Shown here in pieces: positions 1-12,065 of a stretch of DNA of 64,000 nt (the stretch's first letter is position 1; each line of letters begins with the position of its first letter). The stretch is from Pyxicephalus adspersus (taxonomy: Eukaryota > Chordata > Amphibia > Anura > Pyxicephalidae), in NCBI RefSeq assembly GCF_032062135.1, contig NC_092866.1, forward strand, positions 22,090,590-22,154,589, written 5' to 3'. The notes below the pieces were generated by a model, which was not told the origin of the DNA, searched no databases, and saw only the letters and a list, made by a program, of their open reading frames with translations. The position numbers were made by a program, and so were the translations under genes.

Positions 1-840
1 TGCATCAATGATGGGTGAATTTGGATTACCGCAAAACGCATTAAGCATAATGTGGATAGGAAAGACCATATGGCAGTGATGTTGTTTGTTGGGTACCAAC
101 AATTAAGGATAAGTATGTATTAAAACTCTTCTTTTGAAGGTGGGCTTTTTTCTATTTTTAAAATGAATGGGTCATTTTAAATAAAATACTTGTGATAAAA
201 TGCTAATTGGAATCTGAACCTCTAAAATATTTAAGAAAAAAAGGCTTATCCATAAATGTATTTAGATTCTAAATGCTTTGATCAGGCAGCTTGAAAACAT
301 GATCTCTGTTCCTGGGATGAAAAATATTGGTTAACAGATACCCTGCCTAGAATCATCTGTATCACTCCAAATATCTCTAATCCCATGTGGTGAAGGCAAC
401 AGATATCTATTTTTCAGGTCACGCACCTGAGAACAGCTAGTTCTTTTCAATAGCTCAGATTTAATGAACTGTGAAATATTTGTTTTATTACGAAAGATTC
501 GGTTTACCTAATGCTCCTGTTGTTGTTTTTCTGTAAGATGTTCTGTGTAACCTTGGAGTTTATTGAAAGTTTACAAACAAGCCTTGAAAATCCATAGGAC
601 AAGGATTTTGATACAAGATAATTTTAAGAGGGAAAAAAAGCAAACTTGGCAAGTATCCATCTCAAGAAAAAAAATCAAATTGCAAAGGCATATTAGGACT
701 ATGACTGCTTTGCTTGTAATTTTTTAATATTATCAAGGCAAGATAGCCTTGCAGACTGTGTTCAGTTAAAGAGAACAGCATGTCATATACCATTTAATAA
801 AGAAATATTGGCTGTTCACATAGCAAAGTAAACTATCCGA
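1..840. other. Gene-free AT-rich stretch
   Basis: I see no coding region, RNA gene or recognisable repeat here. The DNA is AT-rich with short A and T runs and looks like ordinary non-coding vertebrate sequence. Confidence 0.6.
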
Positions 841-844
841 TTGC

Positions 845-1035
845 AAGGGAAGACTTCATTTAGCTTAGTAAATGAGATGATATTATACTACCTTTATCTT
901 ATTATGTGGAACAAAAATTTTGTTTTTTTTTTCCTTGCATATGATTGGTTATTCTTTGTAAATTTAATTCACTACATTTACTAAACTAAATCTTTTTGTT
1001 AAGTGAATAAATTCCTTTAGTAACTCAACGTAGGT
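845..1035. repeat. Palindromic mini-element (TTTACTAAA-type)
   Basis: The two ends are roughly inverted: ATTTAGCTTAGTAAATGA near 859 and its near-complement around 972-990. The middle carries CCTTGCATATGATTGGTTATTCTTTG, described here by its position 935-960. The same arrangement of TTTACTAAA ends, TTCACTT blocks and a central TTGCAT/ATTGG core is seen at 59755-59968. I read both as degraded non-autonomous DNA elements of one family. Confidence 0.4.
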
Positions 1036-1204
1036 CCAGAAATCGGGGACCACTGTAATAGTAATTCTGGAAGTACTTTTTCCATTCTTGTACACTACTT
1101 TTTTGGTACAATGCGCTGCACAAGAGAATTTAACAATTTGAATGAAGATCGCACAATAACATAATCCTATCTCCATTTTGAAAACAATCCTCATTTAAAA
1201 TGTT

Positions 1205-1545
1205 TTCTTTTTTTTTTAAAGGGGAGCCCTTCCCCTTCTGTCTTTACCGCAGCAGTAAAGATTGAATGGGAGTGCAGATCCTCCTGGGATTCAAATGTCA
1301 CGTATCCCATGAGGCCTTGGGCTACTGTTTCTGGGCATGCCCGACAAGGGGCTTTTTCCCTTAATGAAAAAAAGCATGCACGGTGAGATTGGCACTCTTC
1401 TTTTTTATACAGGAAGATACACCACCTGATCTCGTGCCTGTGCAGTGCGAGATCAGGTAACGTAGGCAAAAGAAAGAAGACGTAAAAGATGGTGGTGCCC
1501 AATGTGGAGGTATCGAAGGATCTATAGAAGAAAAATGTAAGTTCG
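1205..1545. repeat. Dispersed repeat, family R1 (also at 19.0, 25.9 and 61.0 kb)
   Basis: This GC-richer block shares an ordered series of short blocks with 19020-19330: a CCCATGAGGC/CCTGGGAGGC block followed by CTTGG, a CATGCCC block, GATCT(C/T)G(T/C) followed by an AAGAAGA run, and GATG(G/T)TGGTGCCC. It contains a small inverted pair, GATCTCGTGCC and GTGCGAGATC (1431-1456). Reading frames across it carry no recognisable domain. I take it as a non-autonomous interspersed repeat. Confidence 0.45.
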
Positions 1546-1559
1546 ATTTTTTTTTAACA

Positions 1560-3760
1560 AAAGTTCTGCTTTGAGATAAGACACATACTCTTACTTGCCT
1601 TATGAACGGCAAAGAAAACTATCATACAAAAGCTAAGATGAATAGAGTAAGAGGAAAAGTACTGTATTCTTTATTTTCAATAATCATGGCCCTTCATGAT
1701 AACACCAATTATGGTTCCATTTTCACTCCAACGGAAAAGTACTAAAAATAAATGGCCAAAAGGCAAAATAGATCTAATCTGCCCTCATTCAACTAATGCT
1801 TTAAACGCAATGCTCCTAACAATGTTTTTAGTACATTAACTATTATTTATGACAGGTTACACAGGTAATAAAAACAAAGAACAAATCAGTTATAGTTGGA
1901 GCATACATTTTAACACATTAGGTTTAACAACAATTAGTATATAGCATTTTTCTGTTTATTGTTGATATACAGGTAACATTTTGATTAAAAACTAATAAGG
2001 GTGATATGGACCGTTCTAGTTAGGAAGAAGCATTTAAGTGTAGGTGTAACTATTTCTTTTTTGTAAGTCAGCAGCAAGGTTGGTAATTAGAGTCCAAAAC
2101 TGTTTATAAAACAGCAGTATAATAAAATTGCCACCAATAAATTTTCGCACCTTGCTGCTGTACAGAAGCTATAGACGGGAATAGAGCTGTTCTGGAGTGA
2201 CTTGCTGCAATGCTTCTCCTCCTTCTGGGTTCTCCTGTGCTGTTTGTTTGAGGAGCCTGCTCTCTAGAGAGGATTTTCAATGGTTTTTTACTATAGTTGA
2301 TTTCTAAAGAAGTGGACATAAATCTAAGAAATGCGTCAAACAAACAATAATTGAGACTTATCCGTGTTGTTCTTAAATGTTTTTTAATATTATATTAATT
2401 TATATGAAAATAAATAATATTTGTACTTTAAAATGCATTAATGTTATTTGTAAAATATTTGGATGTGAATGCCCTAAGGGCCCTGTTGTGTTTTTCAGTT
2501 TAATTATACTCTTTTATATATATATTATTGTTTGTGAATTGGGAGTTGGCATTGGTAGGACCTAAAACAGGCACCTTGTGCATGTTAGTTGTATTTTCAG
2601 GTGCCATAATGTTAGTCTGCCTTTAATTTTTACTAATTCTGGGTGATCCAGTTCACTAAAGTATCAAATATAGAATAATACCGAGTATCCCATGTGAGAA
2701 TTTCTTAGGAGCCCAACCCATGGTTAGTAAACAAATTTTAGTGAAAATAAAAAAAAACAATCAATAACAACATGTTGTGCTAAACAATTCACTTACAGAG
2801 ATGTTGCAAAATTTCTTTATCCACCATATATAAGGATTGCATGAAAGTATGGATAAAGACCCCCAACAGTATCTCAGGGATTATCCATACTTTGCCGAAA
2901 AGGTGAAGGACCACTGATTTAGGCAATAAGAACCATCAATAGTAAGTGTCATCTTTACAACTTTATAACAATCTCAGGGTACAATTAGCAGAATCTTCAA
3001 AAGCCCCCTAATTTTAGTGAAAAATGTTGTCCTTTTGGTGACTCAATGTCACACAACAATATCCAAAAACAATCTTTCTGCTATTCCTAATATTTTTTAT
3101 TGTTGAATGCACTGCATTCAAAGAAGTTAATCAATAAGGAAAGTAAATATGTTTGGATTTGTTGCATGAAATCTGCAAAACTTCATCTTAGCTGCAAACA
3201 TTAAACTTTAAAGGTATATGTGGGGCAATCTTGAAATTAAATTCTGGCCACTTTGGGTGGTATGGGAGAGCAGTGCACTAACGCAGGAGACATTTAATAC
3301 TGTAAAAAAACTAAAAAATAACTAAATTTCTTTTATTGTGGCAGGTTGGTAAATTCAGTATAAAAGGGAAATCAACAAGTATATTATTTAAAAGAAGATA
3401 GCCACACATATTGTACAATTGCTGCCAGTGCAGATCTAAATGGCTGCCATCAGGGGCTGAAAAAGAAATCTACACTCCTAGGATCTACAGCTTGCGCTAC
3501 ACTTGGACAAAGCTCTGCAGTCCCTTCCATCTATTATTCATTTCCTGGCTTGGATTACCTCCGTGTAGAAGAGTCACAACTGGAATTTCTTTTTATATAT
3601 ACTTGTTATTTTTTATTGCATGTTTATTTTAACTTGTATTTAAATGTTTTATTTGCCTTTATTTCCCTATTTTTTTGGAGTGCACACAACAGAGACACAT
3701 TTGCAATTCATCTGCTTTGCTAGCAAAATCTTATTCCTAACAAGCATTCAGCAGCTTGTT
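1560..3760. other. Gene-free stretch
   Basis: No coding region or RNA gene is supported. A short stem lies at 2845-2895, where AAAGTATGGATAA pairs with TTATCCATACTTT 22 bases later; it may be a remnant of a small palindromic element. The rest is AT-rich unique-looking DNA. Confidence 0.5.
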
Positions 3761-3761
3761 G

Positions 3762-3774
3762 AAAAAAAAAAAAA

Positions 3775-3806
<32 letters not shown>

Positions 3807-3808
3807 GT
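3762..3808. repeat. A-run followed by (TA)n microsatellite
   Basis: A run of 13 A is followed by about 15 TA units with two G interruptions. An A-run next to a dinucleotide array often marks an old retroposon tail, but no retroposon body is recognisable upstream. Confidence 0.85.
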
Positions 3809-5690
3809 ATGAATATGTTAAAGGAACAGGCCTGGTTAGGAGCAAGAAGGAGTCGGTAACTGGAGAGATAGCGATGGGGCTTGGCGCTAGTGTAGTGCTG
3901 TTCAAATGCAGAATGATGCATTGCTTTGCCTTTAATACCTGCACCAATCAGGAGATCAGTGCATTAGTGGCCGTGCACCAGCAGGGAGACCCGACGCTGG
4001 ATTATGGAAACTGTAGGTATTATAGGCTGTGTTTTAATACAGATTTTGAGTTTATTTACTTTTTTTTACATTGTAATAAAGCTATCAGGCTACATTATCT
4101 ATGGGTATTAAAATATTGTTGTTTCGGGGGTTATTTAGAGATTAGACAAATGTTTTCTCTATCAGGATATGTAGTGCTCACATTTAAATCCTAAAGCAGA
4201 ATTTAAAACTGCCACGCTCCCCCTTGGAGTTTTTTTTCCATATAATGGCTCCCTGCAAGAATGGACTACAAAGTTAGTTATCTTTAGGGGTAAAAAATAA
4301 AGACACATGCCCAACAGAAATTTAAAGAACACAATTATTAAATGCATAAAATATGTCTAACAAATCAAACATATACCTATGGGATTTGTTTGGCTTTTAT
4401 TATTGGTGTTTTAAATGTATAGATTCAAGGATATGTAAGGTCAACACTGTTGGAGTAATTCAGAAAAGATAGATATATGCATCCATTTAAAGGATGTATC
4501 AAAAGCTGAATTAATTCACATTGGTTTCCTTGGTTTCTGTAAGATTTCCCAATCCATTTCACATTACCTATAAGTCACCTTCCAACATGGTACAGTTTGT
4601 ACTGTTAAACAATGCGGCTGCTAAAACTGTGAAGAATTGCAGACACACTGCACAGTTTATTTAAGTGTTTTCACAGTAGCAAAATCCAAGCTTCTTGTAA
4701 AGCAGGCAGAGCTCTGCAAAGCTCCATGGGAAAAAACATTCGGCTTTCGTAATGTTTTTTTGGTATTTAGGATGTTGGTAAATAGTAAAGTTGCAGTATT
4801 TAAAAAATTTACAGTATTTACTGAAACATATTAAAGTTATTATTTTTAAGGCAATGACTAACCTAAATGTGTTATTAGATTTTTATATTAATATTACATC
4901 AAAAGAATATGTAAACTGATATTTCTGACCTGATTCTAAACAAAAAAAAGCTTTTCTGGTTAGTGTTCCGATCTCCTGCTTTAATACCTTCTGAATTACA
5001 GTCCCAGAATATAATGCAGCTCTGGTATGCAGCTAATTGTGGTAAAACTTGCCACACAGTTATTTGCATGTTTGCTTCAGATCTGCGGCTAAAACTATAT
5101 CCAGACAATCAGCATTCTTAAGTATTAATTCAGCAATATTCGCTCGGTTGCAGGTCCATTTTAAGGTTACTATAATGTAATTTATCATTGTAATGAATAG
5201 TAATGATGTAATGAATATTTTCACGATGATGTAAGTAACAATGCTACATAAATACTACTATCAATACGTATGTCATAACTTTTCTATATCTATCTCACTC
5301 TTTCTATATAATGATATAAAGACATAGATAGATGTAGACTAGACACTTTATGAAAGTATACAATCACAAAGTCCAGACCCAACTTTTTTTCATTTTTCAA
5401 TCTGTTAAAAAAGTATATCTATCATAGATTTTATGTCACTGACCTACAACATTTCTAAATATGTACAATAAAATAAAAATAAAATAAATCTACATTGAAT
5501 GAGTATTTATTCTTTTTGCTAGGGAATGCATAATTAAACATTTCCTTTAGAAGTCACATCATTAGATGACTGGTGTTTGTCTATGTGCATTTCAGATGTC
5601 ACAATATTTCCAAATATATACCCAGAATATTGTTTCTGAAAGATCTAAGGGAAAGAAACTTTTGAATCTTCCATAAATACATTTAAACAA
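3809..5690. other. Gene-free stretch
   Basis: A 129-codon open frame (3805-4194) exists but has no recognisable domain and begins inside the microsatellite. The 3820-4040 part is GC-richer than its surroundings and may be an uncharacterised interspersed repeat. No other feature is supported. Confidence 0.45.
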
Positions 5691-5701
5691 GTTACCTTAT
5701 G

Positions 5702-5964
5702 AAACTTAAACATATACAGCAATACTCATGGGACTTTTTAACATTTCAATTTCAGACCTAATTTGTGCAAAATTAAAAACATATTTGTACACATACACTT
5801 TGTTACTTTTTGGTTTTTCAGCACAACATATGTTTGAGTAACCAAAATGTAACAAATATGCTTATGTTTGTATACGCATATGTTTTTAATTTTGCACAAA
5901 TAAAGCTTGAAATTTTAATATTGGTACCATAAACGTCCCATGGGTTTTGCTTTAAGTTTTTATG
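5702..5964. repeat. Fold-back (snap-back) element
   Basis: The whole interval can fold on itself. Outer arms: AAACTTAAA at 5702 with AAGTTTT at 5954, CATGGGAC (5728) with GTCCCATG (5936), and the long arm AATTTGTGCAAAATTAAAAA (5760) with TTTTTAATTTTGCACAAAT (5884). The loop is itself an inverted pair, GTTACTTTTTGG and CCAAAATGTAAC. No coding sequence. This is the structure of a palindromic non-autonomous DNA element. Confidence 0.7.
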
Positions 5965-6847
5965 TTGAGAGGGATATGGTACTGTGGACCCGTGAATTAG
6001 ATTGAGGATTAAAAAGCTTTCAAAACCAGCCCAAGGATGGTCAAATTTGTTGAAATTTGATTAGAAGAACATTAATCTAGGATTCAATTCACACTATGTA
6101 AAACATTATCAAGAGAAATTCATTTTAGGAAAAATATGATGCTTTAAAGAAGATGTAAACAAGTGTTTATGTATGGTATTCTATATTTAATATAATGCTG
6201 TAAAAATAAATAATGATTTATCCCCACTGCTAGCCTTAGGTTATTATGTCTTCATCACTGAGACTCATCTTAATACCCTTTCCTTCCTTGTTGTCCTCTT
6301 CCTGTGAGTCCTTCTAAAGAGTAAAAGGACGAAGGGTGAAAAATAGCAAACATTAGGCATACATTCGTATGGGTATAGGCTGCATCTCCTTCTCTGGATT
6401 GACGCTTTGTTGGAGGAAAAAGAAAAACATGTCCTCAAACACCCAAACTACCCAACACCCTTATACCAGCTTAGTACTTTAAGACCAAATGGTGAAAACA
6501 GCCATTTCTTGTTCTTGTTTATAAGCATATCCTACATTTACATTTTCTCACCTACCATCATTATGTTTTATATGTTGTTGAACAATATTTCCAAATTAAC
6601 ATTTTATGATATTTTTACTTTTTGGTTATTTTTTCCCATATTTCATAGTTTCTTTGTTTTTTAAATTTTCATAAAGCCATCTATGCCCTGGTAATTGAAA
6701 CTTTTAAGCATGAGCAGGGGAGACACGATTGTCTGCTTTCAAGTTATTCCTATTCCAAATAACTACTGGGTGCCAAGGATGTACCACCGATTGGATGAGG
6801 CCCAGTTTGTGTTGTTGTGGAAAAATATTGGTAATTGAAAATGTTAC

Positions 6848-6850
<3 letters not shown>
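5965..6850. other. Gene-free stretch
   Basis: No gene, RNA or repeat is recognised. Frames here are short and of AT-rich composition. Confidence 0.5.

Positions 6851-6888
<38 letters not shown>
6851..6888. repeat. (TA)n microsatellite
   Basis: About 19 uninterrupted TA units. No associated feature. Confidence 0.95.
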
Positions 6889-6890
<2 letters not shown>

Positions 6891-6984
6891 CATGGTAGGG
6901 CACCTAAGAAAATGTGCCCCAGCACTGCAGTTCAAATAATTCAAACATTTCTTGTTTAAGTAGATATAAACACAACTATTCAAA

Positions 6985-7302
6985 TCTTATATTATTATAA
7001 TTTTTATTACACAGTATTTATATAGCGCCATCATATTATAGCGCTGTCCATAGTCCTCACACTAACTGTCCCTCAAGGGGTCTCACAATCTAATGTCCCT
7101 ATCTCGGTCATACGTCATTAATGTAGCCTAAGGTCAGTTTTTGGGGGTGGAGCAAATTAACCTAACTGCATGTTTGTGGAATATGGGAGAAAACCCACGC
7201 AGACACAGGGAGAACCTGCAAACTCCATGCAGATAGTACCCTGGCCGGGATTCAAAACTGGGATCTAGCACCGCAGAGTGCTAACCCCTGTGCCACCGCC
7301 TA
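6985..7302 (-). mobile_element. tRNA-derived SINE, copy 1
   Basis: Read on the minus strand, the head carries GGCACAGGGGTTAGCACTC, which fits an RNA polymerase III A box, followed about 30 bases later by a GATCCCAGTTTTGAATCCC block that fits a decayed B box. A central body contains CATGCAGTTAGGTTAAT, and the 3' end reads GCGCTATAATATGATGGCGC then TATATAAATA and an ATT-rich tail. The same head-body-tail order occurs at 38408-38706 and 52757-52997. The tail matches the LINE 3' ends at 40.2-40.9 kb. The family name is uncertain; MetaSINE-like or V-SINE-like are candidates from memory. Confidence 0.7.
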
Positions 7303-7309
7303 TATAATC

Positions 7310-9950
7310 TTTAACATGAGGATATCACAAAAAGATAAAATATTGCAGTCAGTAACAATTAGAAAAAAGTCCTGTACAAAAAAACGCAGCATGCAGTCAA
7401 CAACCATTAGCGAGCCTTTTATCACTGTATGCATAAAAGCTGCAGAATAGCTGCAACAATGTAAAGATAAAGTAAAAAGGACAATCCTTACCAACCCCAA
7501 ATTTCCACGATATGCAGCATGTTAATACCTGCATGATATTTAGCAAGAAGTTTAACAGATCTGCCCTGCAAAAATGTCTCCATGAGCACACAAATTAACT
7601 GGTTTTGTCAGCTCCAAAGCTGAACCTCATTTCTAATACTGTGTTAAATCAGGTAAAAGAGAAACACATTTGGTGGTACAGATTTGCTTAGGGTAATGTA
7701 CCCCCCTGACCCTATCACTGCCTGCAAGTCTTGATTTTAATCTGTCTTTAATCCAGCAAAACATAACCAAGGCCCGTGCATGAGCAGCATACTGTATTCG
7801 ATCCCACGGAGAGGTTATGCTTCCTATTTCATCCTACAAATTTAGTCCTACAAAGGACTAAATAAAGAATGTACTGTGCATGTAGGGACCCAGCTGGGAA
7901 GGTTTTCATAAGAGGATTGTTGTGGTAGTGGCTTTGTAGACAATATCTCCACGGATTAGGGACAGGGCAGCATACAAGTTTTCAGTCTGTTTTTTGTAGA
8001 CTGGAATAGATTCATAAAGATCATGAGAAGATACTAAAAAAAGTACATGTCCTCCACACCTGAACAACATCCGACAAGTGGTCCATCAGATTGTAGGTAA
8101 TGAATCAAATAACACCAAAAAACGTAGTAATCAAAAGATTATTTCAAGATTTCAGAAAAGTCCAGAAACATATTTATTCTAAGAAAATACATCTTTATGC
8201 ATGCTTTTATTGGTAGAAGAGATCGTTGTCATGCATAGAAGACCCTCTGCCTAGGTGGACAAGACCAAGGAGTCACAAATGCAGATAAAAAATTTTTGTC
8301 ACCTATGGAATTTGTGGAATGCTGGAGACAGGAGAGGGTAAGTTAAGAAATGTTGATCTCTGGCATTTCAGTGTGATACTGGAAACAGTAAAATTGTTTG
8401 TTTACATCTGTTCTACAAAATATAAAAAGCTACTCATATTAGTTGTCCTGTCAAGAAGAAAGTGTGAGGTGATGGCACAAAATCATAATGATTTCTTAAA
8501 TATTACAAAGCCTTTTTTATCCTTTAAACCTTATTAGTATTAAAAATCTCAGTATATACAACAATAATGGATGTAAAAAATGTGCCACTTCTTTAAAAAG
8601 TATAAATATTTGTGTCTGTTTTTGCTTCCCTTCACTGCACCAGATCTTTTCAGGGAACATAGTAACAATAGTGAATTCTATTTTTAACAACTAGCTGCTA
8701 CACAAAACAATAGCTCCCTTGTAAAATACAATCCATTATCTTCGCTGTGGCTTGACAGTACATTTGTACAAAGATGATCTTTATTGTGTTCCTCTGCAGG
8801 AAGGCAATGTTCATAATCATTTAATAGCATCTCCTTTTTCTTGATTAACTGGAGAATTGTCACTTTATTGTTTTTGACAAGATATAATGTAACTCACCAC
8901 TTTTAACATCATATTGTTATCTTGCAAATTTAGCTATATTATGGAAAATAAAAATATAATTGCAATAAAAAGAAGCCTATACAATTACTCAGGCCCAGTT
9001 ATTTACATCTTTATTACTGTGATGACCTGCAGAGTGGTACTTTATACTATACTGTAGTGCTTTTTGGCAATAAAAACATCAATATTTAAGGTACTAGGCT
9101 TGCTGTTAAATGATTCCACCTGCAGTCCTGGCAACGTTATAATGGCAGGGCCGTAAACACTATCAGCTGATCCAAGACTTTCAGTAAATATGGCAATAAG
9201 AACAAATTTTAAAATCTGTTTCTGTAATTCTGTTCTTGGCATGAGGCAATTTGTGTTGAGCGTTCAAAAAATTAATTGCTTTATCATCCACAGTGAAATA
9301 TTAAGCCAGGGATTATGCTGCATAGACAAAATCTAAAATTAGGTGCAATAAAAAAACTGTATTAAGAAGATGCCAAATAAATTGCTTAGGAATATAGTAG
9401 AGAATAAATTAGTTTTATAACAAATTAGATCATTCTGAAGAAAAATAAAAGTAAAAATCCTTATTATATTTTATAAAAATGTATTATATTTAGTTTATTT
9501 ACAATATACTTTTAATACCGTTTACCAGAGTTTTCTACTAGTTTGATTCTCTAAAAAAGGGGACAATTGTATATTTCTTTGTAACCACCATACCCAGTTT
9601 TGCCAAGTGGCCTGGTAAAATACAATATGAAACCAGGATTGGTGTGATTTGAAGCTGAACTCTGAGCTTCCTGTAATAAAGACCAGGTACCACTCATTTT
9701 TATTGTGCAGGGTTTTTACCCCAATGTTTGGGCTGATTGACAGATACAACTTATGGTCATACCAGTCAATGATAGGTACAGCATACAGCTTGGCCAATCT
9801 AGCTAACAAGCGATGACAGGCACAATAGAAAAGACACCTGTGATTGTCCAGGATGCCAAATCCAATCACCGAACATCGACGATATTTAGCCTTCTATGCT
9901 TTCTGTAATGAGTTCAAGCTTTGACTCTAAAGTACAAACTTTATTACCTT
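7310..9950. other. Gene-free stretch
   Basis: No supported gene. The short frames in this interval have no recognisable domains. 9600-9900 is somewhat GC-richer and could be an uncharacterised repeat, but no second copy is seen in the window. Confidence 0.45.
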
Positions 9951-9956
9951 GGTATA

Positions 9957-10353
9957 CAGGTTGACATTCAAAAATCCAGCCATTGATAATACGGTTCCTT
10001 CAGATTTCCGTCATGGATTTCAGATTTTCAAATTTACTGCGCCACTGTTTTCTGGAAGCGCCATTTATAGTTTGATGACGCTGTACTCTGGAATCAGCTG
10101 TTGGGTCTTGCTTGCACGTGCTAACAGGCTTTCCTGCTTATTCTTTCTCATTTTATCATGTATTTGCTGCTGTATAGCCCCATTATGGATTCAGCAAAGA
10201 AAAGAAGTGGTGTAAAACATAAAGATCATGCTCTGTTGATCGCAGAGAATGTCATTTTCTGTTAAATTTATACAGCATACATAACCATAAAAATCAGACA
10301 TTTTTGAAAAATCCGGCACTCCTTAGGTTCCTAGATTTTTGAATGCCAACCTG
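9957..10353. mobile_element. Pogo/Tigger-like mini-element with TA target sites
   Basis: The element starts CAGGTTGACATTCAAAAATC and ends with its near-exact complement GATTTTTGAATGCCAACCTG, flanked by TA on both sides (9955-9956 and 10354-10355). TA duplication and short TIRs fit the Tc1/mariner/pogo superfamily. An ATG at about 10184 opens a 20-odd codon frame beginning MDSAKKRS, which resembles the start of Tigger/CENP-B-like transposases, before a stop. I infer a 397-bp deletion derivative that kept the 5' end of a Tigger-type transposase. Confidence 0.65.
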
Positions 10354-10750
10354 TATATGTGTAGATATAGAGGTTTACCAAGGAGTTCTATGTTGTTGAG
10401 TGCTGCTCCCTCACCCTTTGTTCATGAATCTGAAACGACTTTGGTGAAATTTCTGTATGCTAAATCCACTCCCCTTTCCTTTTTAAACATGTGTGTTCAA
10501 GTGTGCCAAAAGTACAAGTTTAGGGAATAACTAACTGGTATGCTTGCCACTGGGCAGTTAGATGCAGCTTATATAACTGAACCACTTTGCATTGGTGTAT
10601 GCCTAGGGGTGCTCAGTAGTGTTGATGTTCGAATTCGGGTTGTCCCTGATCAGGCTTTCCCTTTCCTTAGGGAGCAGAGCAATCAGCGGAGCTTTATGCT
10701 GACAGCTCTGCTCCCCTGATCCTGGAGCCAATACGAGGGCAATAGAGGTT

Positions 10751-10856
10751 GAATGGAAATACTATGTCCATTCATACCTCTACTGCTCTGTGATTGGTCT
10801 ATTTCTCAGCCAATCACAGAGCAGAAGAGGTATGAATGGACATAGTATTTCCATTC
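10751..10856. repeat. Long hairpin inside the hAT element
   Basis: Arms of 47 nt (10751-10797 and 10810-10856) are complementary at all but one position, with a 12-nt loop. The arm includes ATACTATGTCCATTC and GCTCTGTGATTGG. Such a stem could give a hairpin RNA if transcribed. Confidence 0.9.
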
Positions 10857-11483
10857 ATTGCCCTCCTATTGCCTGCGGTTACAGCTAATTGAAGGCACCT
10901 GCTTTCAATTAACTGTGACCGCACAGTTCCCACGGTCCAGGAATCCCACAATGACATTATGATTCATAATGTCATTGTGGGATAACCTGTAAAAAATAAA
11001 AAAAACAAGTTTAAAATAAAAAAACACAAACGAAATAAATAATTTAAGAATAAAAAAAAAAGGTAAATTACACAAACACACACATTAATAAAATAATTTT
11101 AAATTAAAGCCTTGTCCTATTTTTTACTTATATTTTAACCCTTTCAGGGAATGAGTAAGAGGATTTATGTACCCCTGTACTCATTCCCCAGGGCGGGGCG
11201 GTGGAGATCTGGGAGTCTCCTTATTAAAGGGGGCTTTCAGATTCCAAAGTCCTACTAAAAATGTTTATAAAAGCCCCCATTGTTTTCAATGAAAGCTTTC
11301 ATTAAAGCTTAAAAACGCTTGAAAAAGCCTCCATTGAGTTCAATGGAAGCGTTTTCCCGCGTTTATCCAGCGTTTTAATTTTTTAAATGTTGCAAGCAAC
11401 GTTTAAGATAACGCTCGAAAACGTGCCTGAAGGAAACGTCCTGGTGTAGATTAGCCCATGGGAATGCAGTCCGTGTAGACTAA

Positions 11484-11902
11484 GGCTGCATACACAAGTC
11501 CAATAATTATCGTTAGAAACGACTGATGAACAACCGATTGGCCAAAAAAAAAGGACCAAGGACACCGACGAACGAGGATTGTCGTTGGAAATGAACGACC
11601 GCCACGGTGGATCTGATTGGCCGACGATCTTTCACTATCTATCGCGTGTACGGTCGTTCAGTGATCGTTCATGTTTCTGCGGTACACTTTCTCCTTTACA
11701 TGTCCCTCCCTGCATCGTTCAAACGATTGTATCTAGTGTGTGGACACTGTTGGTGGATTATATATGAACAATCATATTGTTACAGCATGTACAGAATTGT
11801 GCACAATATGATTGTTCAAGTATAATCGTGCATAATCGTTGATCGGTCGTAATCGTTCATTTTCTAACAATAATTATTGCAAGTGTGTACCTAGCTTTAG
11901 CC
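11484..11902. mobile_element. Harbinger-type mini-element nested in the hAT element
   Basis: The ends are GGCTGCATACACAAGTCCAA and, in complement, GGCTAAAGCTAGGTACACAC, both leading into AATAATTAT. TAA lies directly outside each end (11481-11483 and 11903-11905). A TAA/TTA 3-bp duplication is typical of PIF/Harbinger. The interior is rich in CGATCGTT/AACGATCG-type blocks. Being inside 10617-12229, it must have inserted later. Confidence 0.65.
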
Positions 11903-11965
11903 TAAAATTGATTTGACAGGTGCACTTTAATATTCATGTGAAGTCCAGAGGTATGGTATGGAAGT

Positions 11966-12065
11966 TATGTATCTTTTTATATTGTATCTTTTTATGTATC
12001 CTTTTACAATGTATCTCTTTACAATGTATCTTTTTATGTATCATTTTATAATGTATCTTTTTACA
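11966..12065. repeat. Minisatellite of ~16-bp units within the hAT family
   Basis: Repeated units of the form TGTATCTTTTTATG or TGTATCTTTTTACA occur about six times. The same array is kept at 30635-30716 in the short hAT relative, so it is a property of the element family and not a local expansion. Confidence 0.8.

Noticed and set aside
3805..4194. 129-codon open frame on the plus strand
   Set aside because: It starts in a TA microsatellite, has no recognisable domain, and lacks a plausible exon context. A chance frame in GC-richer repeat-like DNA is more likely.
6985..7302. A true tRNA gene at the SINE head
   Set aside because: The A- and B-box-like blocks are decayed, spaced as in a SINE, and followed by a SINE body; no cloverleaf could be drawn.
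9522..9869. 115-codon open frame on the minus strand
   Set aside because: No domain, no splice context, composition like the surrounding non-coding DNA.
11966..12065. CRISPR-like tandem array
   Set aside because: Units are adjacent without unique spacers and the genome is eukaryotic; it is a minisatellite inside a transposon.
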